A stretch of DNA of 64,000 nt from an uncultured Clostridia bacterium (GTDB taxonomy: Bacteria > Bacillota > Clostridia > Oscillospirales > Acutalibacteraceae): the NCBI GenBank assembly GCA_945912145.1, contig CAMEBF010000006.1, forward strand, positions 1-64,000. The letters are read 5' to 3'. The stretch's first letter is position 1. Each line of letters starts with the position of its first letter. Both the position numbers and the translations under genes were made by a program. The notes beneath the pieces were generated by a model. That model did no database searches, was not told where the DNA came from, and saw only the letters and a list, made by a program, of their open reading frames with translations. This document shows, one piece after another, positions 9,964-18,504 of the stretch.

Positions 9964-11436
9964 TTAGAATGTTCCTGTTTTGATATAGGTGCTGATAATT
10001 TCAGGCAGAGCCTTGATGAACCGGGGAAGCCATACGGTGAACGCATAGCGCGCAAGACGCAGGAATGAGGGGACGACGTTCGCCATATATTCCGCTTTGG
10101 ATGTGGTGTTGTCGCCGCTGAAGGTCGGGACATTCTCACCCTGTTCTTTCGTGACGCTGTAGGTATCGGCAAGCTTCATCGAGCCGTCCGCGTCGCTGAC
10201 GATATAGGTATTGATGACCAGCGAGCCGCCGCTGACCGATACGGTATTGAAGCAGCCGCCGATGTTGCTTTCGTCCTGACTGTCAAAATCCGTGCCGTTG
10301 AAATAGTTGCCATAGCCCGTTTTCTGCGAGATGCAGACGTCGATAAACTCCGTCGGAACGAAATTATCGGCGACGAAAGGACGGAACTCATAGCGTTTTG
10401 TGCCGGGTGTGCCGCCGAGAATATAGGTCGTGCCGTCCTCCTGCGAAACCACCGTGTTGTTGTTGAGCGGCTTGGTTCTCAGGTAGGTATGGTCGTGACC
10501 GGACATGACGATATCGACATTCGTTTCGTCGCAAACCGCTGCCAGAGATTCCTGAAGATACTGCGCGTCGGGCCATTTGATGTCCTTCCCCATCGAATAG
10601 GGAGCCTTGTGCATCATGACGATCTTCCAGTCAGCCGACGTGGAATTCATATCGTTCTTCAGCCACTCGAGCTGCGAATTGGAAATCGCGATCAGATCGT
10701 TGGTGTTGACGACCGCGATATGCACGTTGCCGTAATCGAACGAATAATTCACGCCGTTCTTCGTCTGCACGCTTTCCGTGGTGTCAAGCGCAAACATATG
10801 ATCAAACCAGTTATCCACACGGTCATGGTTGCCGGTGATGGGCACAAGCGTCGTATTCATATTGACTGCGCTGAACGCTTCACCGTAAAGATCCCATTCC
10901 TCATTGGTCGAATCGTTGGTGAAGTCGCCGAGCGTCGCATAAAATTCCGCATCGGGCATGACTTCATAAGCCTTTCCGACGATGTCCGCCGCCGCTTCAA
11001 AGTTCTCAAGCGAGCTTGCCTGTACATCGCCGACCACGATGAAATTCAGGTTATCGTCACCGTCATCCGTCGTAAAGGAACCGGCTTCGCTCCAGGCAGC
11101 ACCGTCGCCGACCTGATAGGTATAAGCGCAGCCCGCCACAAGACCCGAAACAAATGCCTTGTGCATAACATTGCCTTCAAATTCCTGTTTTGTCACCTCA
11201 ACGGTGAGAGACGCCGTAATGTCGCGTCCGTCCGCGTCAAAAATGCGGACTGCCGTTTCGCAGTCATCTGCCGTATACCAGCAAAAGCCTCTCTGTGTTG
11301 CCGCGTCGCCTGCTACGGTGCAGGAAACTCTCTGAATGCCGGTCGCGTCATCCTGTGCGCCGACCGCCATACCGCAGCAAAACAGCATTGCGATCGCAAG
11401 CAAAACGCTGACAGCTTTTCGGATTGATTTTTTCAT
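9964..11436 (-). CDS. Secreted purple-acid-phosphatase-like metallophosphoesterase
   Basis: 490-residue exported calcineurin-type phosphoesterase. A basic N-terminus followed by a hydrophobic stretch to about residue 27 (AVGAQ) is a Sec signal peptide. Residues about 35-125 form a fibronectin-like domain as in purple acid phosphatases (YTYQVGDGAAWSEAGSF). The catalytic domain has GDVQ (in place of GDxH), LGDFTND, GNHDR, a histidine in MMHKAP and SGHDHTY, enough to bind a two-metal centre. The C-terminal part (about 90 residues) is unassigned. Likely substrates are phosphomonoesters or diesters outside the cell. It is monocistronic, flanked by terminators on both sides. Confidence 0.85.
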   Translation of the reverse strand: MKKSIRKAVSVLLAIAMLFCCGMAVGAQDDATGIQRVSCTVAGDAATQRGFCWYTADDCETAVRIFDADGRDITASLTVEVTKQEFEGNVMHKAFVSGLVAGCAYTYQVGDGAAWSEAGSFTTDDGDDNLNFIVVGDVQASSLENFEAAADIVGKAYEVMPDAEFYATLGDFTNDSTNEEWDLYGEAFSAVNMNTTLVPITGNHDRVDNWFDHMFALDTTESVQTKNGVNYSFDYGNVHIAVVNTNDLIAISNSQLEWLKNDMNSTSADWKIVMMHKAPYSMGKDIKWPDAQYLQESLAAVCDETNVDIVMSGHDHTYLRTKPLNNNTVVSQEDGTTYILGGTPGTKRYEFRPFVADNFVPTEFIDVCISQKTGYGNYFNGTDFDSQDESNIGGCFNTVSVSGGSLVINTYIVSDADGSMKLADTYSVTKEQGENVPTFSGDNTTSKAEYMANVVPSFLRLARYAFTVWLPRFIKALPEIISTYIKTGTF

Positions 11437-11482
11437 AAAGAAAGCCTCCGTGATTATAAGTTATGTTCATTTTATCCGATTC

Positions 11483-11527
11483 CGGAAAAAAAATCAAGTG
11501 GATTTTGGCCAATTTCCACCTGATTTT
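11483..11527 (-). terminator. Terminator of the CoA-transferase gene
   Basis: On the minus strand AAATCAGGTGGA pairs with TCCACTTGATTT (one G-T pair), followed by a run of T residues. It lies about 25 nt beyond the stop at 11552. Confidence 0.85.
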
Positions 11528-11551
11528 TTCAAATATTTTTATTTTCTTCCA

Positions 11552-12859
11552 TTAAAAAGCCGCTTCGCCGAACCGCTCTGCAAAAGCGCGGCACAGCATT
11601 TCACGGAAATCGGGATGCGCAATTCCGATGAGTGCTCTGGCGCGATCCTTCATCGTTCTGCCCTTGAGCTGCGCGATTCCGTACTCCGTGACAACGAAAT
11701 TGACATCGTTGCGCGTTGTGGTGATCGCCGAATTTTCGGTGATCGTCGGGACGATCCTCGACACGGTGTTATTCCTGGCAGTAGACGGCATCGCGATGAC
11801 GGAACGTCCTCCCCGGCTCATCGTCGCGCCGCGCACAAAATCGACCTGACCGCCGACGCCCGAAAACTGCGTCAGACCGATGGTATCGGCAACAACCTGT
11901 CCTTGCAGATCAATCTGCAAACAGGAATTGACGGATACCATGTTATCGTTTTCAGCGATAAACGGCGGATAATTGACGTATTCAATCGGGTGCATCTCGA
12001 TGTCGGGATTATTATCCAGAAAATCAAAGAGCTTTTTTGTACCGAACGCGAAGCCTAATATGCCTTTGCCCTGATGGTGCTGTTTTTTCGCATTGTTGAT
12101 GACGCCGCTTCGGATCAGATCGACCACGCCGTCGCCGACCATTTCGGAATGGAGTCCCAGATCTTTTTTGTGTTTCAGCTCCTCACAGATGGCGTTCGGA
12201 ATGCCGCCGATGCCGAGCTGGATACAGTCACCGTCATGAATCAACGACGCGCAGTTTTTGCCGATGGCGCGCTCGACATCGGAAATCGGGACGGACGGCA
12301 CTTCGGGCAGCGGCTCATCAATCGGAACAAAGTAGTCAAACTGTGAAACGTGCTTCATCGCTTTGCCGTGCGTTCGCGGCATGAATTTATTGACCTGCGC
12401 GATCTTCACCTCGCAGTATTCCAGCGTGCTTTCGATATAATCGACATTCGTCCCTAATGAAACATAGCCGTTTTCATCGGGCGGACTGACCGACACGATC
12501 GATACTCTCGGTTTGACAACATCCCGCAGCACAGCGGGAATCTCATAAAAATGGCAGGTAGTGAAATCCGCCGTACCGTCCGCAATGGCGGCTCGGTTGG
12601 ACGCGGACGCAAAAAACGAATGATAGGAAAAGTGTCCCTTTACCTCTTCGCGAATCCACGGAGTTTCCCCTAAAATGAGCATATTGGTAATCTGCACGTC
12701 CTTATAATCACGATAATGCTCACACAGCACTCTTTCAAGCGCCATCGGCTCTCCGCAGCCGAACGACGTTACGACCGTATCGCCGTCATGAATCTGCCGG
12801 ATCGCGTCTTCCGCCGAAACCAGTCTTGCGCGGTAGTCTTCTTTCCAACTCATTGTCAA
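11552..12859 (-). CDS. Acetyl-CoA hydrolase/transferase family CoA-transferase
   Basis: 435-residue cytoplasmic enzyme of the class I-type acetyl-CoA hydrolase/transferase family, in the group of 4-hydroxybutyrate and butyryl-CoA:acetate CoA-transferases. The catalytic glutamate is Glu239 in GLHSEM, at the position of the active-site Glu of clostridial 4-hydroxybutyrate CoA-transferase. Glycine-rich segments QLGIGGIPNAI and GVGGQVDFVRGA form the CoA site. It is a single gene. In a fermentative anaerobe it probably moves CoA from butyryl- or 4-hydroxybutyryl-CoA to acetate; the exact acyl donor cannot be read from the sequence. Confidence 0.88.
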   Translation of the reverse strand: MTMSWKEDYRARLVSAEDAIRQIHDGDTVVTSFGCGEPMALERVLCEHYRDYKDVQITNMLILGETPWIREEVKGHFSYHSFFASASNRAAIADGTADFTTCHFYEIPAVLRDVVKPRVSIVSVSPPDENGYVSLGTNVDYIESTLEYCEVKIAQVNKFMPRTHGKAMKHVSQFDYFVPIDEPLPEVPSVPISDVERAIGKNCASLIHDGDCIQLGIGGIPNAICEELKHKKDLGLHSEMVGDGVVDLIRSGVINNAKKQHHQGKGILGFAFGTKKLFDFLDNNPDIEMHPIEYVNYPPFIAENDNMVSVNSCLQIDLQGQVVADTIGLTQFSGVGGQVDFVRGATMSRGGRSVIAMPSTARNNTVSRIVPTITENSAITTTRNDVNFVVTEYGIAQLKGRTMKDRARALIGIAHPDFREMLCRAFAERFGEAAF

Positions 12860-13019
12860 TCCCCCTGAAATCGATTGTCCTTATTGTACATCAGATATGT
12901 TAAGATGATGATTCCGTATTCAAAAATAATGAAAGAAAATTCGACAAATTCTTATTTTTATCATATCATCTCTTCCGGTGCTTGTCAATTCTTTCGGCAC
13001 TTATCAAACAAATGTCAAA

Positions 13020-13068
13020 AAAAAGGTAACACAAAAGGCGACCCCTTGCGGAATCGCCCTTTGTGTGT
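13020..13068 (-). terminator. Second minus-strand terminator-like hairpin
   Basis: ACACAAAAGGCGA (13029-13041) pairs with TCGCCCTTTGTGT on the 3' side, with one bulge. On the minus strand it is followed by nine T residues. It is well formed but lies beyond a complete terminator (13173-13209), with about 100 bp of AT-rich sequence between and no convincing gene. The rest of 12860-13227 holds no coding region I can support. Confidence 0.6.
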
Positions 13069-13172
13069 TTGTGAAAGGAAAATTTATGTTATAAAAAAGA
13101 AAACGCTGAAAAAACTTATCTTGATACTAAGTATAAGGACAAAGCTTAAAAAGAACTTGAAAATAAAAAAAG

Positions 13173-13209
13173 TGAAAAAAAGAAAAAGCAGCGTGATTCA
13201 CGCTGCTTT
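13173..13209 (-). terminator. Terminator of the acyltransferase gene
   Basis: A symmetric hairpin AAAGCAGCG / CGCTGCTTT with a 7-nt loop is followed on the minus strand by a T/C-rich tail. It begins 18 nt after the stop codon. Confidence 0.85.
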
Positions 13210-13227
13210 GGATCGGGCTTTTGTCCG

Positions 13228-14151
13228 TTAATATTTCAGGAAATCGTCGGGATTATCGAAGATATTCTGCAATGCGTCGATAAAGGGCTTGACCTCACCG
13301 AAGTCGAGAACGCGGTGGTCGAAGCAGATATCAAGCGGCACTGTCGTGCGGATCTCGATCTCGTCCTTGCCGTCCTTGGAAACGACGACGGGCTTTTTGG
13401 TCACGGCACCGACCGCAATCGCGCAGACCTGCGGCGGAATGATCATCAGGAGTCCTACATGACCGTCATGACCTCTCGTGATGGAGCCGATGTTGGAGAT
13501 CGTAATCGTGCCCTGCTGCAGATCGGAAACCGTCAGCTTTTCGGAATCGGGAATTGCGTCGTAGGCTTTTTTCGCGTCGCCCGTCAGATGTTTGACGCGG
13601 TGCTTTTTATTGGTAAGAGAACCGATCAGACGCTGACCGACCTGAAGGAATTTACCCTTTGCAAGCTTTTCAAACGTGTCGTGCATCGAAACCTGATACA
13701 TCGCTTCGTTCAGATCGGTTTTTTCGATCTTCTTCGCCGTCTCCGCCATGTATTCGGTCATATTGCCGAGAGAACGGTTGCCCATGTCCTTCATGGTGAT
13801 CGTCATCATGCGGCCGTCGGGAAGGATCCAGGGCATCGAAATGTCAATCTGATCGAACGTTGTCACTTTACCTCTGACGAGCTTGGGCTCAAAATGAATA
13901 TGGGCATTGAGCTGCGGTGCGGCTTTCAGACCCTCACAGATCGCTTTGATCATAACAGTATTGAGGGTAACGTGTTTGCCTTCTTTTTGCAAATTCGTGT
14001 CAAATTCCTTGTATTTTTCCACAAAGCTTGTCAAATCCGGTTCAAAAATGTAGCTGACGTGCGGAATGGAACGCCAGCTTTCGCTGGTCATATTGGCAAC
14101 GATTTTGCGTTGGATTCCGAACCGGGAAACGCTTGTAGGTTTTCTGCTCAT
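13228..14151 (-). CDS. Stand-alone 2-oxoacid dehydrogenase-type acyltransferase domain
   Basis: 307-residue protein covering only the C-terminal catalytic domain of E2 (dihydrolipoamide acyltransferase), a chloramphenicol-acetyltransferase fold. The active-site motif DHRVLDFGEV is at residues 278-287 (His279, Asp283). TITISNIG and MIIPPQVCAIAVGA are typical E2 core segments. The lipoyl and subunit-binding domains are absent, and no E1 or E3 gene lies nearby, so it is unlikely to work in a classical complex. It may be a free CoA-dependent acyltransferase. It is monocistronic with its own terminator. Confidence 0.85.
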   Translation of the reverse strand: MSRKPTSVSRFGIQRKIVANMTSESWRSIPHVSYIFEPDLTSFVEKYKEFDTNLQKEGKHVTLNTVMIKAICEGLKAAPQLNAHIHFEPKLVRGKVTTFDQIDISMPWILPDGRMMTITMKDMGNRSLGNMTEYMAETAKKIEKTDLNEAMYQVSMHDTFEKLAKGKFLQVGQRLIGSLTNKKHRVKHLTGDAKKAYDAIPDSEKLTVSDLQQGTITISNIGSITRGHDGHVGLLMIIPPQVCAIAVGAVTKKPVVVSKDGKDEIEIRTTVPLDICFDHRVLDFGEVKPFIDALQNIFDNPDDFLKY

Positions 14152-14236
14152 TTGGCATCCTCCATCTTACTCAAATTATTTGTATGATAACAATTCGTTG
14201 TTAACCTAATGTTAAATTCTGACATTTTTCTGTCAT

Positions 14237-14266
14237 AATTTACAGATTCTCCATATGTTCCGTCAA
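14237..14266 (-). promoter_or_regulatory. Probable promoter of the acyltransferase gene
   Basis: On the minus strand, TTGACG (14261-14266), 18 bp, TAAATT (14237-14242). Downstream, AACAACGAATTGTT forms a small dyad that could be an operator. The remainder of 14152-14399 is AT-rich and shows no gene. Confidence 0.45.
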
Positions 14267-14399
14267 ATCTGCAACATCAGTAGTATAGCAAAAAAATTTT
14301 AAATCGACAGCAACTTTATATGAACATTTTATGAAGCGGGTAAAAATTCACAAAAGAAGCTCTTGAATTTTTGTTATGAGTAAACAAAGGAGAGAGAAA

Positions 14400-14447
14400 A
14401 TGCCAAAAAAAGATATTATTTCCGACAATCCAACTATAAAATTATGA
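14400..14447 (+). CDS. Possible 15-codon peptide
   Basis: An AAAGGAG ribosome site is 7-8 nt before an ATG that opens a 15-codon frame (MPKKDIISDNPTIKL, stop TGA). Just upstream, AAAAATTCA / TGAATTTTT (14342-14350 with 14364-14372) forms a hairpin. The frame ends 18 bp before the convergent nadC stop. The ribosome site is strong for such a short frame, but no promoter is clear and chance is a real possibility. Confidence 0.3.
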   Translation: MPKKDIISDNPTIKL

Positions 14448-14465
14448 TATTTCCCTTTGAAAAAT

Positions 14466-15305
14466 TTATCGTCTGATCTTCATGGAAATATCGAACGCCT
14501 TAACCGAGTGCGTGATCGCCCCCATGGAGATGATGTCCACGCCGGCTTCGGCGACGGTTTTGATGTTATCAAGCGTGACGTTGCCGGAAGCCTCCGTCAG
14601 CGCCTTGCCGCCAATCAGGCTGACAGCCTCTTTCATCTCGTCAAGAGACATATTGTCAAGCATGATGATGTCCGCGCCGGCTTCGACGGCCTCTTTCACC
14701 TCGTCGAGCGTTCTTGTCTCCACTTCGATCTTGACCGTATGACCGATTTTCCCGCGCAGCGTATTAACGGTTTTCGTGATACCGCCGCCGGCGTCGATGT
14801 GATTGTCCTTGAGCATTGCCGCGTCGGACAGATTATAGCGGTGATTATGACCACCGCCGCAGGTCACGGCATATTTCTGGATCGCGCGCAGTCCCGGCAG
14901 CGTCTTGCGCGTGTCGGCGATCGAGGTATTCGTCCCGTCAACCGCTCTGACCGCGGCATTCGTCATCGTCGCAATGCCCGACATATGCTGCAAAAGATTG
15001 AGCGACGTCCGCTCACCCTCTAAGAGCTTGAGCGTCTTGCCGCTGAATTCGGCGATCCGATCGCCCTTTTTCAGCTCGTCGCCGTCGTGTTTATATAATG
15101 TATAGGTTAACGTGTCGTCCAGAAGAGAGAATACGCGCATCGCGACGTCAATGCCGCACAGTACGCCGTCCGCTTTCGAGACAAAATAGGCGTCCGTTCT
15201 GTCTTCATCCGCAAACAGATAGGCGGAGGAAACGTCAATATAGTTGATGTCCTCCGTAATCGCGCGTTTAATCAGGTCGTCAATATAAAAATCGGGCAGT
15301 ATCAT
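14466..15305 (-). CDS. nadC: Nicotinate-nucleotide pyrophosphorylase (carboxylating)
   Basis: 279-residue quinolinate phosphoribosyltransferase, which converts quinolinate and PRPP to nicotinate mononucleotide, CO2 and PPi. Diagnostic segments are ERTSLNLLQHMSGIAT, DTRKTLPGLR, CGGGHNHRYNLSDAAMLKDNH and the C-terminal GVDIISMGAITHSV. Its ATG overlaps the nadB stop by 4 bp, so the two are translationally coupled. nadA, usually in the same operon, is not in the window. Confidence 0.96.
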   Translation of the reverse strand: MILPDFYIDDLIKRAITEDINYIDVSSAYLFADEDRTDAYFVSKADGVLCGIDVAMRVFSLLDDTLTYTLYKHDGDELKKGDRIAEFSGKTLKLLEGERTSLNLLQHMSGIATMTNAAVRAVDGTNTSIADTRKTLPGLRAIQKYAVTCGGGHNHRYNLSDAAMLKDNHIDAGGGITKTVNTLRGKIGHTVKIEVETRTLDEVKEAVEAGADIIMLDNMSLDEMKEAVSLIGGKALTEASGNVTLDNIKTVAEAGVDIISMGAITHSVKAFDISMKIRR

Positions 15306-16783
15306 CTGTCGTCCACCTCATTAAGAATAATGTGCGCCGCCGTCGCCATGCTCAGCGCTTCGCAGAAATCCGTCGTAATGGCGAAGCTGCCGCCCTTGAG
15401 ACGTTTGAGAATGTTATCAATCTGGTCTTTTCCCGAACGGATCGCGCCCGGGTCGGGCAGAACAAAATAGCTTCTCTGCATGATGCTCCGGATCTCCGTC
15501 TTGATGCCCTTGGGAACCGGCGCGCCGCCCTCTATATGCTCCATCGGGCTGGGATATTCCTGCACGCCGGGGAAGCCCGCCGCCATGCAGCGTTTGATGT
15601 CCTGCGCCGCTCTGCGGGAGAAAACAAGCGCTTCCAGAAGCGAATTGCTCGCGAGACGGTTTTTGCCGTGAACGCCGGTATTGGCGCATTCGCCTGCCGC
15701 ATACAGACGCGGCACGGTCGTTTTGGCGTCGAGATCGGTTTCGATGCCGCCCATCAGATAATGCTGACACGGGAAAATCGGGATCAGATCTTTCGTCATA
15801 TCGACGCCGTATTTCATGCAGCCCTCATAAATGCCCGGGAATCTCCATTTGACAAAATCGGGATCTTCGTGCGTGATATCGAGATAGAAATTATTGCTGC
15901 CCGTCCGGCGGCTCTCGAGAATAATCGAACGCGAAACCACATCCCGGGGAGCCAGCTCCAGTCGCTCATCATAACGCTGCATAAAACGCTCTTTGTTACA
16001 GTTTTTGAGCACCGCGCCCTCACCGCGAACGGATTCGCTGATGAGGAACTGTTCGCCGTCCTCGGAATTGAACGCCGTCGGATGAAACTGGATATAGCTC
16101 AGATTCTTGATCTTCGCGCCTAGTTCATAGGCGATGCGGATGCCGTCGCCCGTCGCGGTCTTCGGATTGGTTGTATATTTATAGATTCTGCCGATGCCGC
16201 CCGTGCACAGAATGCAGTAGGAGCAGAAAATACTGCCGGGCTTGCCGTCCTTGATGATGTCCGCCCGAAAACCGCTCTTGACGCGGGACAGAGAATACAG
16301 CGCGGTCTGATCGCTGACCTCAATATTCGGGTGCCTCTGCGTCTCGGCGAGCAGCTTGCGGACAAGCTCCGCGCCGGTCGAATCCTTATAGTGCATGATC
16401 CGGCGGCGGGAATGACCGCCCTCAAGCGTTTTATCCAGCGTGCCGTCCTCTTTGCGATCAAACTCCACGCCCATATTGTTCATCACGTTCAGCACGTCGC
16501 CGGGACCTTCGCGAACAAGCGTATCGACTGCCTCGATGTCATTGGCCTGTCCGCCGGCGATCATCGTGTCATTGATGTGCAGCTCGTAGCTGTCGTCCTC
16601 AAGGTCGAGCACCGCTGCGACACCGCCCTGCGCCAGATTGCTGTTGGAGACGTTCTTTTCGTACTTCGCGAGCATCAGCACGCTTGTGTTCTCATCGAAC
16701 TGCAACGCGCCGTACATACCCGCTACGCCGCAGCCGACAACCAGAACGTCATAAACCTGTTGATTCGTAAGATGATTCTTCAT
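15302..16783 (-). CDS. nadB: L-aspartate oxidase
   Basis: 493-residue FAD enzyme oxidising aspartate to iminoaspartate, the first step of de novo NAD synthesis; in anaerobes fumarate can serve as electron acceptor. The Rossmann motif VVGCGVAGMYGAL is at the N-terminus, followed by LAQGGVAAV, then the conserved QFHPTAF and HGKNRLASNSLLE segments. The C-terminal helical domain is a little short. The start at 16783 (MKNHLTNQQ) is chosen because the FAD motif follows within 20 residues; upstream in-frame codons fall in an AT-rich intergenic stretch. First gene of nadB-nadC. Confidence 0.94.
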   Translation of the reverse strand: MKNHLTNQQVYDVLVVGCGVAGMYGALQFDENTSVLMLAKYEKNVSNSNLAQGGVAAVLDLEDDSYELHINDTMIAGGQANDIEAVDTLVREGPGDVLNVMNNMGVEFDRKEDGTLDKTLEGGHSRRRIMHYKDSTGAELVRKLLAETQRHPNIEVSDQTALYSLSRVKSGFRADIIKDGKPGSIFCSYCILCTGGIGRIYKYTTNPKTATGDGIRIAYELGAKIKNLSYIQFHPTAFNSEDGEQFLISESVRGEGAVLKNCNKERFMQRYDERLELAPRDVVSRSIILESRRTGSNNFYLDITHEDPDFVKWRFPGIYEGCMKYGVDMTKDLIPIFPCQHYLMGGIETDLDAKTTVPRLYAAGECANTGVHGKNRLASNSLLEALVFSRRAAQDIKRCMAAGFPGVQEYPSPMEHIEGGAPVPKGIKTEIRSIMQRSYFVLPDPGAIRSGKDQIDNILKRLKGGSFAITTDFCEALSMATAAHIILNEVDDR

Positions 16784-16928
16784 AAAGCTCACTCTTCGTC
16801 CGCAAAATGTAACGATTTTTTTCGTTTTTCTTATTATAGCATATCCCGAAAGTGAATAGTATCTTTTTATTTTATTTTTTTGCATGAATTTTACTTGCAA
16901 AAAAGAATATAATATGGTAAACTTAAAT

Positions 16929-17096
16929 GACATTGGTCGTTACCCGACCAATGTGCAAAGTACAAAGTGCAAAGTGCAGTTCCGGAAGCCCTGCGGGCTT
17001 GGACTATATGCCTGCGGCGCGCTTTTATAAATGAATCAAAAGGCGAAGCCTTTTCCGACATTGAACTTTGAACTTTGCAATCTGAACTTTTGACAG
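16929..17096. repeat. TGCAAAG-heptamer palindromic element
   Basis: The left arm has tandem 7-mers TGCAAAG/TACAAAG; the right arm has the complement CTTTGAA/CTTTGCA type. Between them are hairpins AAGCCC-TGC-GGGCTT, GCC-TGC-GGC and AAAAGGC-GAA-GCCTTTT. It opens with CATTGGTCG/CGACCAATG. It fills the divergent space between nadB and hflX and is about 85-90% alike to the copy at 58224-58370. Confidence 0.8.
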
Positions 17097-17112
17097 ATAC
17101 TAAATTCTTCCG

Positions 17113-18384
17113 GTGATTCTATTGGCACAGTATCATGAAAATTTAAACGAACCCGAGACCTGCGTTCTCGTCAGCGTCGATACGGGTGAATTTGACGCGC
17201 TGACGTCGATAGGCGAGCTCGAGGAGCTGGCGGCGACGGCAGGCGCAATGGTCTATGCCAAGCTCATTCAGAAGCGTGAAAAGCCCGACAACGCGACCTA
17301 CCTCGGCGAAGGCAAGCTCTGGGAGCTGAAAAATATCTGCGAAAATAACGCCATCGACCTGCTGATCTTTGACGGCGAGCTGACGCCGTCGCAGCAGCGC
17401 AACATCGAAAATCTGACGGACGTACGCGTCATCGACCGCACCATGCTCATTCTCGATATCTTCGCGCTGAACGCAAGGACAAGCGAAGGCAAATTACAGG
17501 TCGAGCTTGCGCAGCTCAAATATTCCCTGCCTCGTCTCGGCGGCAAGGGTACGGAGATGTCACGGCTCGGCGGCGGCATCGGCACAAGAGGCCCCGGCGA
17601 ATCGAAATTAGAATCCGACCGGCGGCACATTCACCGTCGCATCAATGCGCTGGAACAGCAGCTCAAAACGCTTGCCAAACGGCGCGTTCTCATGCGTGAA
17701 CGGCGCAAGAAAAATTCCGTCACGACCGTTGCGATCGTCGGCTATACCAACGCGGGCAAATCGACGCTGCTCAACGCGCTGACAAATGCCGGCGTACTGG
17801 CGGAAAACAAGCTTTTTGCCACGCTCGACCCGACGGCGAGAAGCCTCAAACTGCCCGACGGACGGACGGTGCTGCTTGTCGATACCGTCGGCTTTATCTC
17901 CCGTCTGCCGCACGACCTCGTGGAAGCGTTCAAATCGACGCTTGAAGAAGTCGTTTACGCCGACTTGATTCTGAACATATGTGATGCCTCCGACCCCGAT
18001 TTTGAAGAGCACCTAAAGGTGACAAAACAGGTCATCAGCGACCTGGGAGCCGGCGACAAGCCGATTCTGACCGTCTACAACAAATGCGACAAGGCGCCGC
18101 ATCTGCGTTTCTTCGGCGAAACGGGCAACGACGTGCGCATCTCCGCGCTGCAGAAGGTCGGACTGGACAAGCTGCTGGACACCATCTGCCGTCTGCTCGA
18201 AAACACACGCCGGAAGGTGACGCTGCTGCTCCCCTACTCCGAGGGCGCAATGGCATCGAGAATCCGCGAAGAGGGCGCGCTGCTGCACGAAGAATACCGC
18301 GACGACGGCATCTTCATGGAAGCCATTCTCGACGGCGCATTCTTAAACAATGTGAAAGACTACTTGATTTCAATGCAGAATTAA
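17113..18384 (+). CDS. hflX: Ribosome-associated GTPase HflX
   Basis: 423-residue GTPase that splits or rescues stalled 70S ribosomes. The N-terminal HflX domain ends in the signature GGGIGTRGPGESKLE, followed by a coiled coil. In the G domain G1 is GYTNAGKST, G3 DTVG and G4 NKCD. The start is uncertain: GTG at 17113 has only a weak ribosome site and a TTG at 17122 is also possible. The last codons (ATG CAG AAT TAA, giving MQN) match the 7-mer repeat that begins here, so the end of the gene appears remodelled by that element. Confidence 0.95.
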   Translation: MILLAQYHENLNEPETCVLVSVDTGEFDALTSIGELEELAATAGAMVYAKLIQKREKPDNATYLGEGKLWELKNICENNAIDLLIFDGELTPSQQRNIENLTDVRVIDRTMLILDIFALNARTSEGKLQVELAQLKYSLPRLGGKGTEMSRLGGGIGTRGPGESKLESDRRHIHRRINALEQQLKTLAKRRVLMRERRKKNSVTTVAIVGYTNAGKSTLLNALTNAGVLAENKLFATLDPTARSLKLPDGRTVLLVDTVGFISRLPHDLVEAFKSTLEEVVYADLILNICDASDPDFEEHLKVTKQVISDLGAGDKPILTVYNKCDKAPHLRFFGETGNDVRISALQKVGLDKLLDTICRLLENTRRKVTLLLPYSEGAMASRIREEGALLHEEYRDDGIFMEAILDGAFLNNVKDYLISMQN

Positions 18385-18452
18385 GAATTAAGAATGCAGA
18401 ATAAAATATCGCTTCAACCATTCTGCATTCTGCATTATCAATTCTGCATTCC
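18373..18452. repeat. TGCAGAA/TTAAGAA heptamer element
   Basis: Tandem 7-mers (ATGCAGAA, TTAAGAA, TTAAGAA, TGCAGAA) on the left face ATTCTGC repeats on the right, around a short AT-rich centre. The element begins inside the hflX stop region and ends about 50 bp before the next gene. Confidence 0.75.
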
Positions 18453-18504
18453 GTTTGTAATTCCGCGCGGTGACTTCACCCCGCAAGAAATAAAGGAGCT
18501 ATTT

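Noticed and set aside
12875-13231. 118-codon plus-strand frame with Lys-rich end
   Set aside because: AT-rich intergenic sequence containing two minus-strand terminators; no ribosome site and no family.
17041-17112. Promoter for hflX from TTGACA near 17090
   Set aside because: No -10 hexamer at 16-18 bp; the TTGACA falls at the end of the repeat arm.
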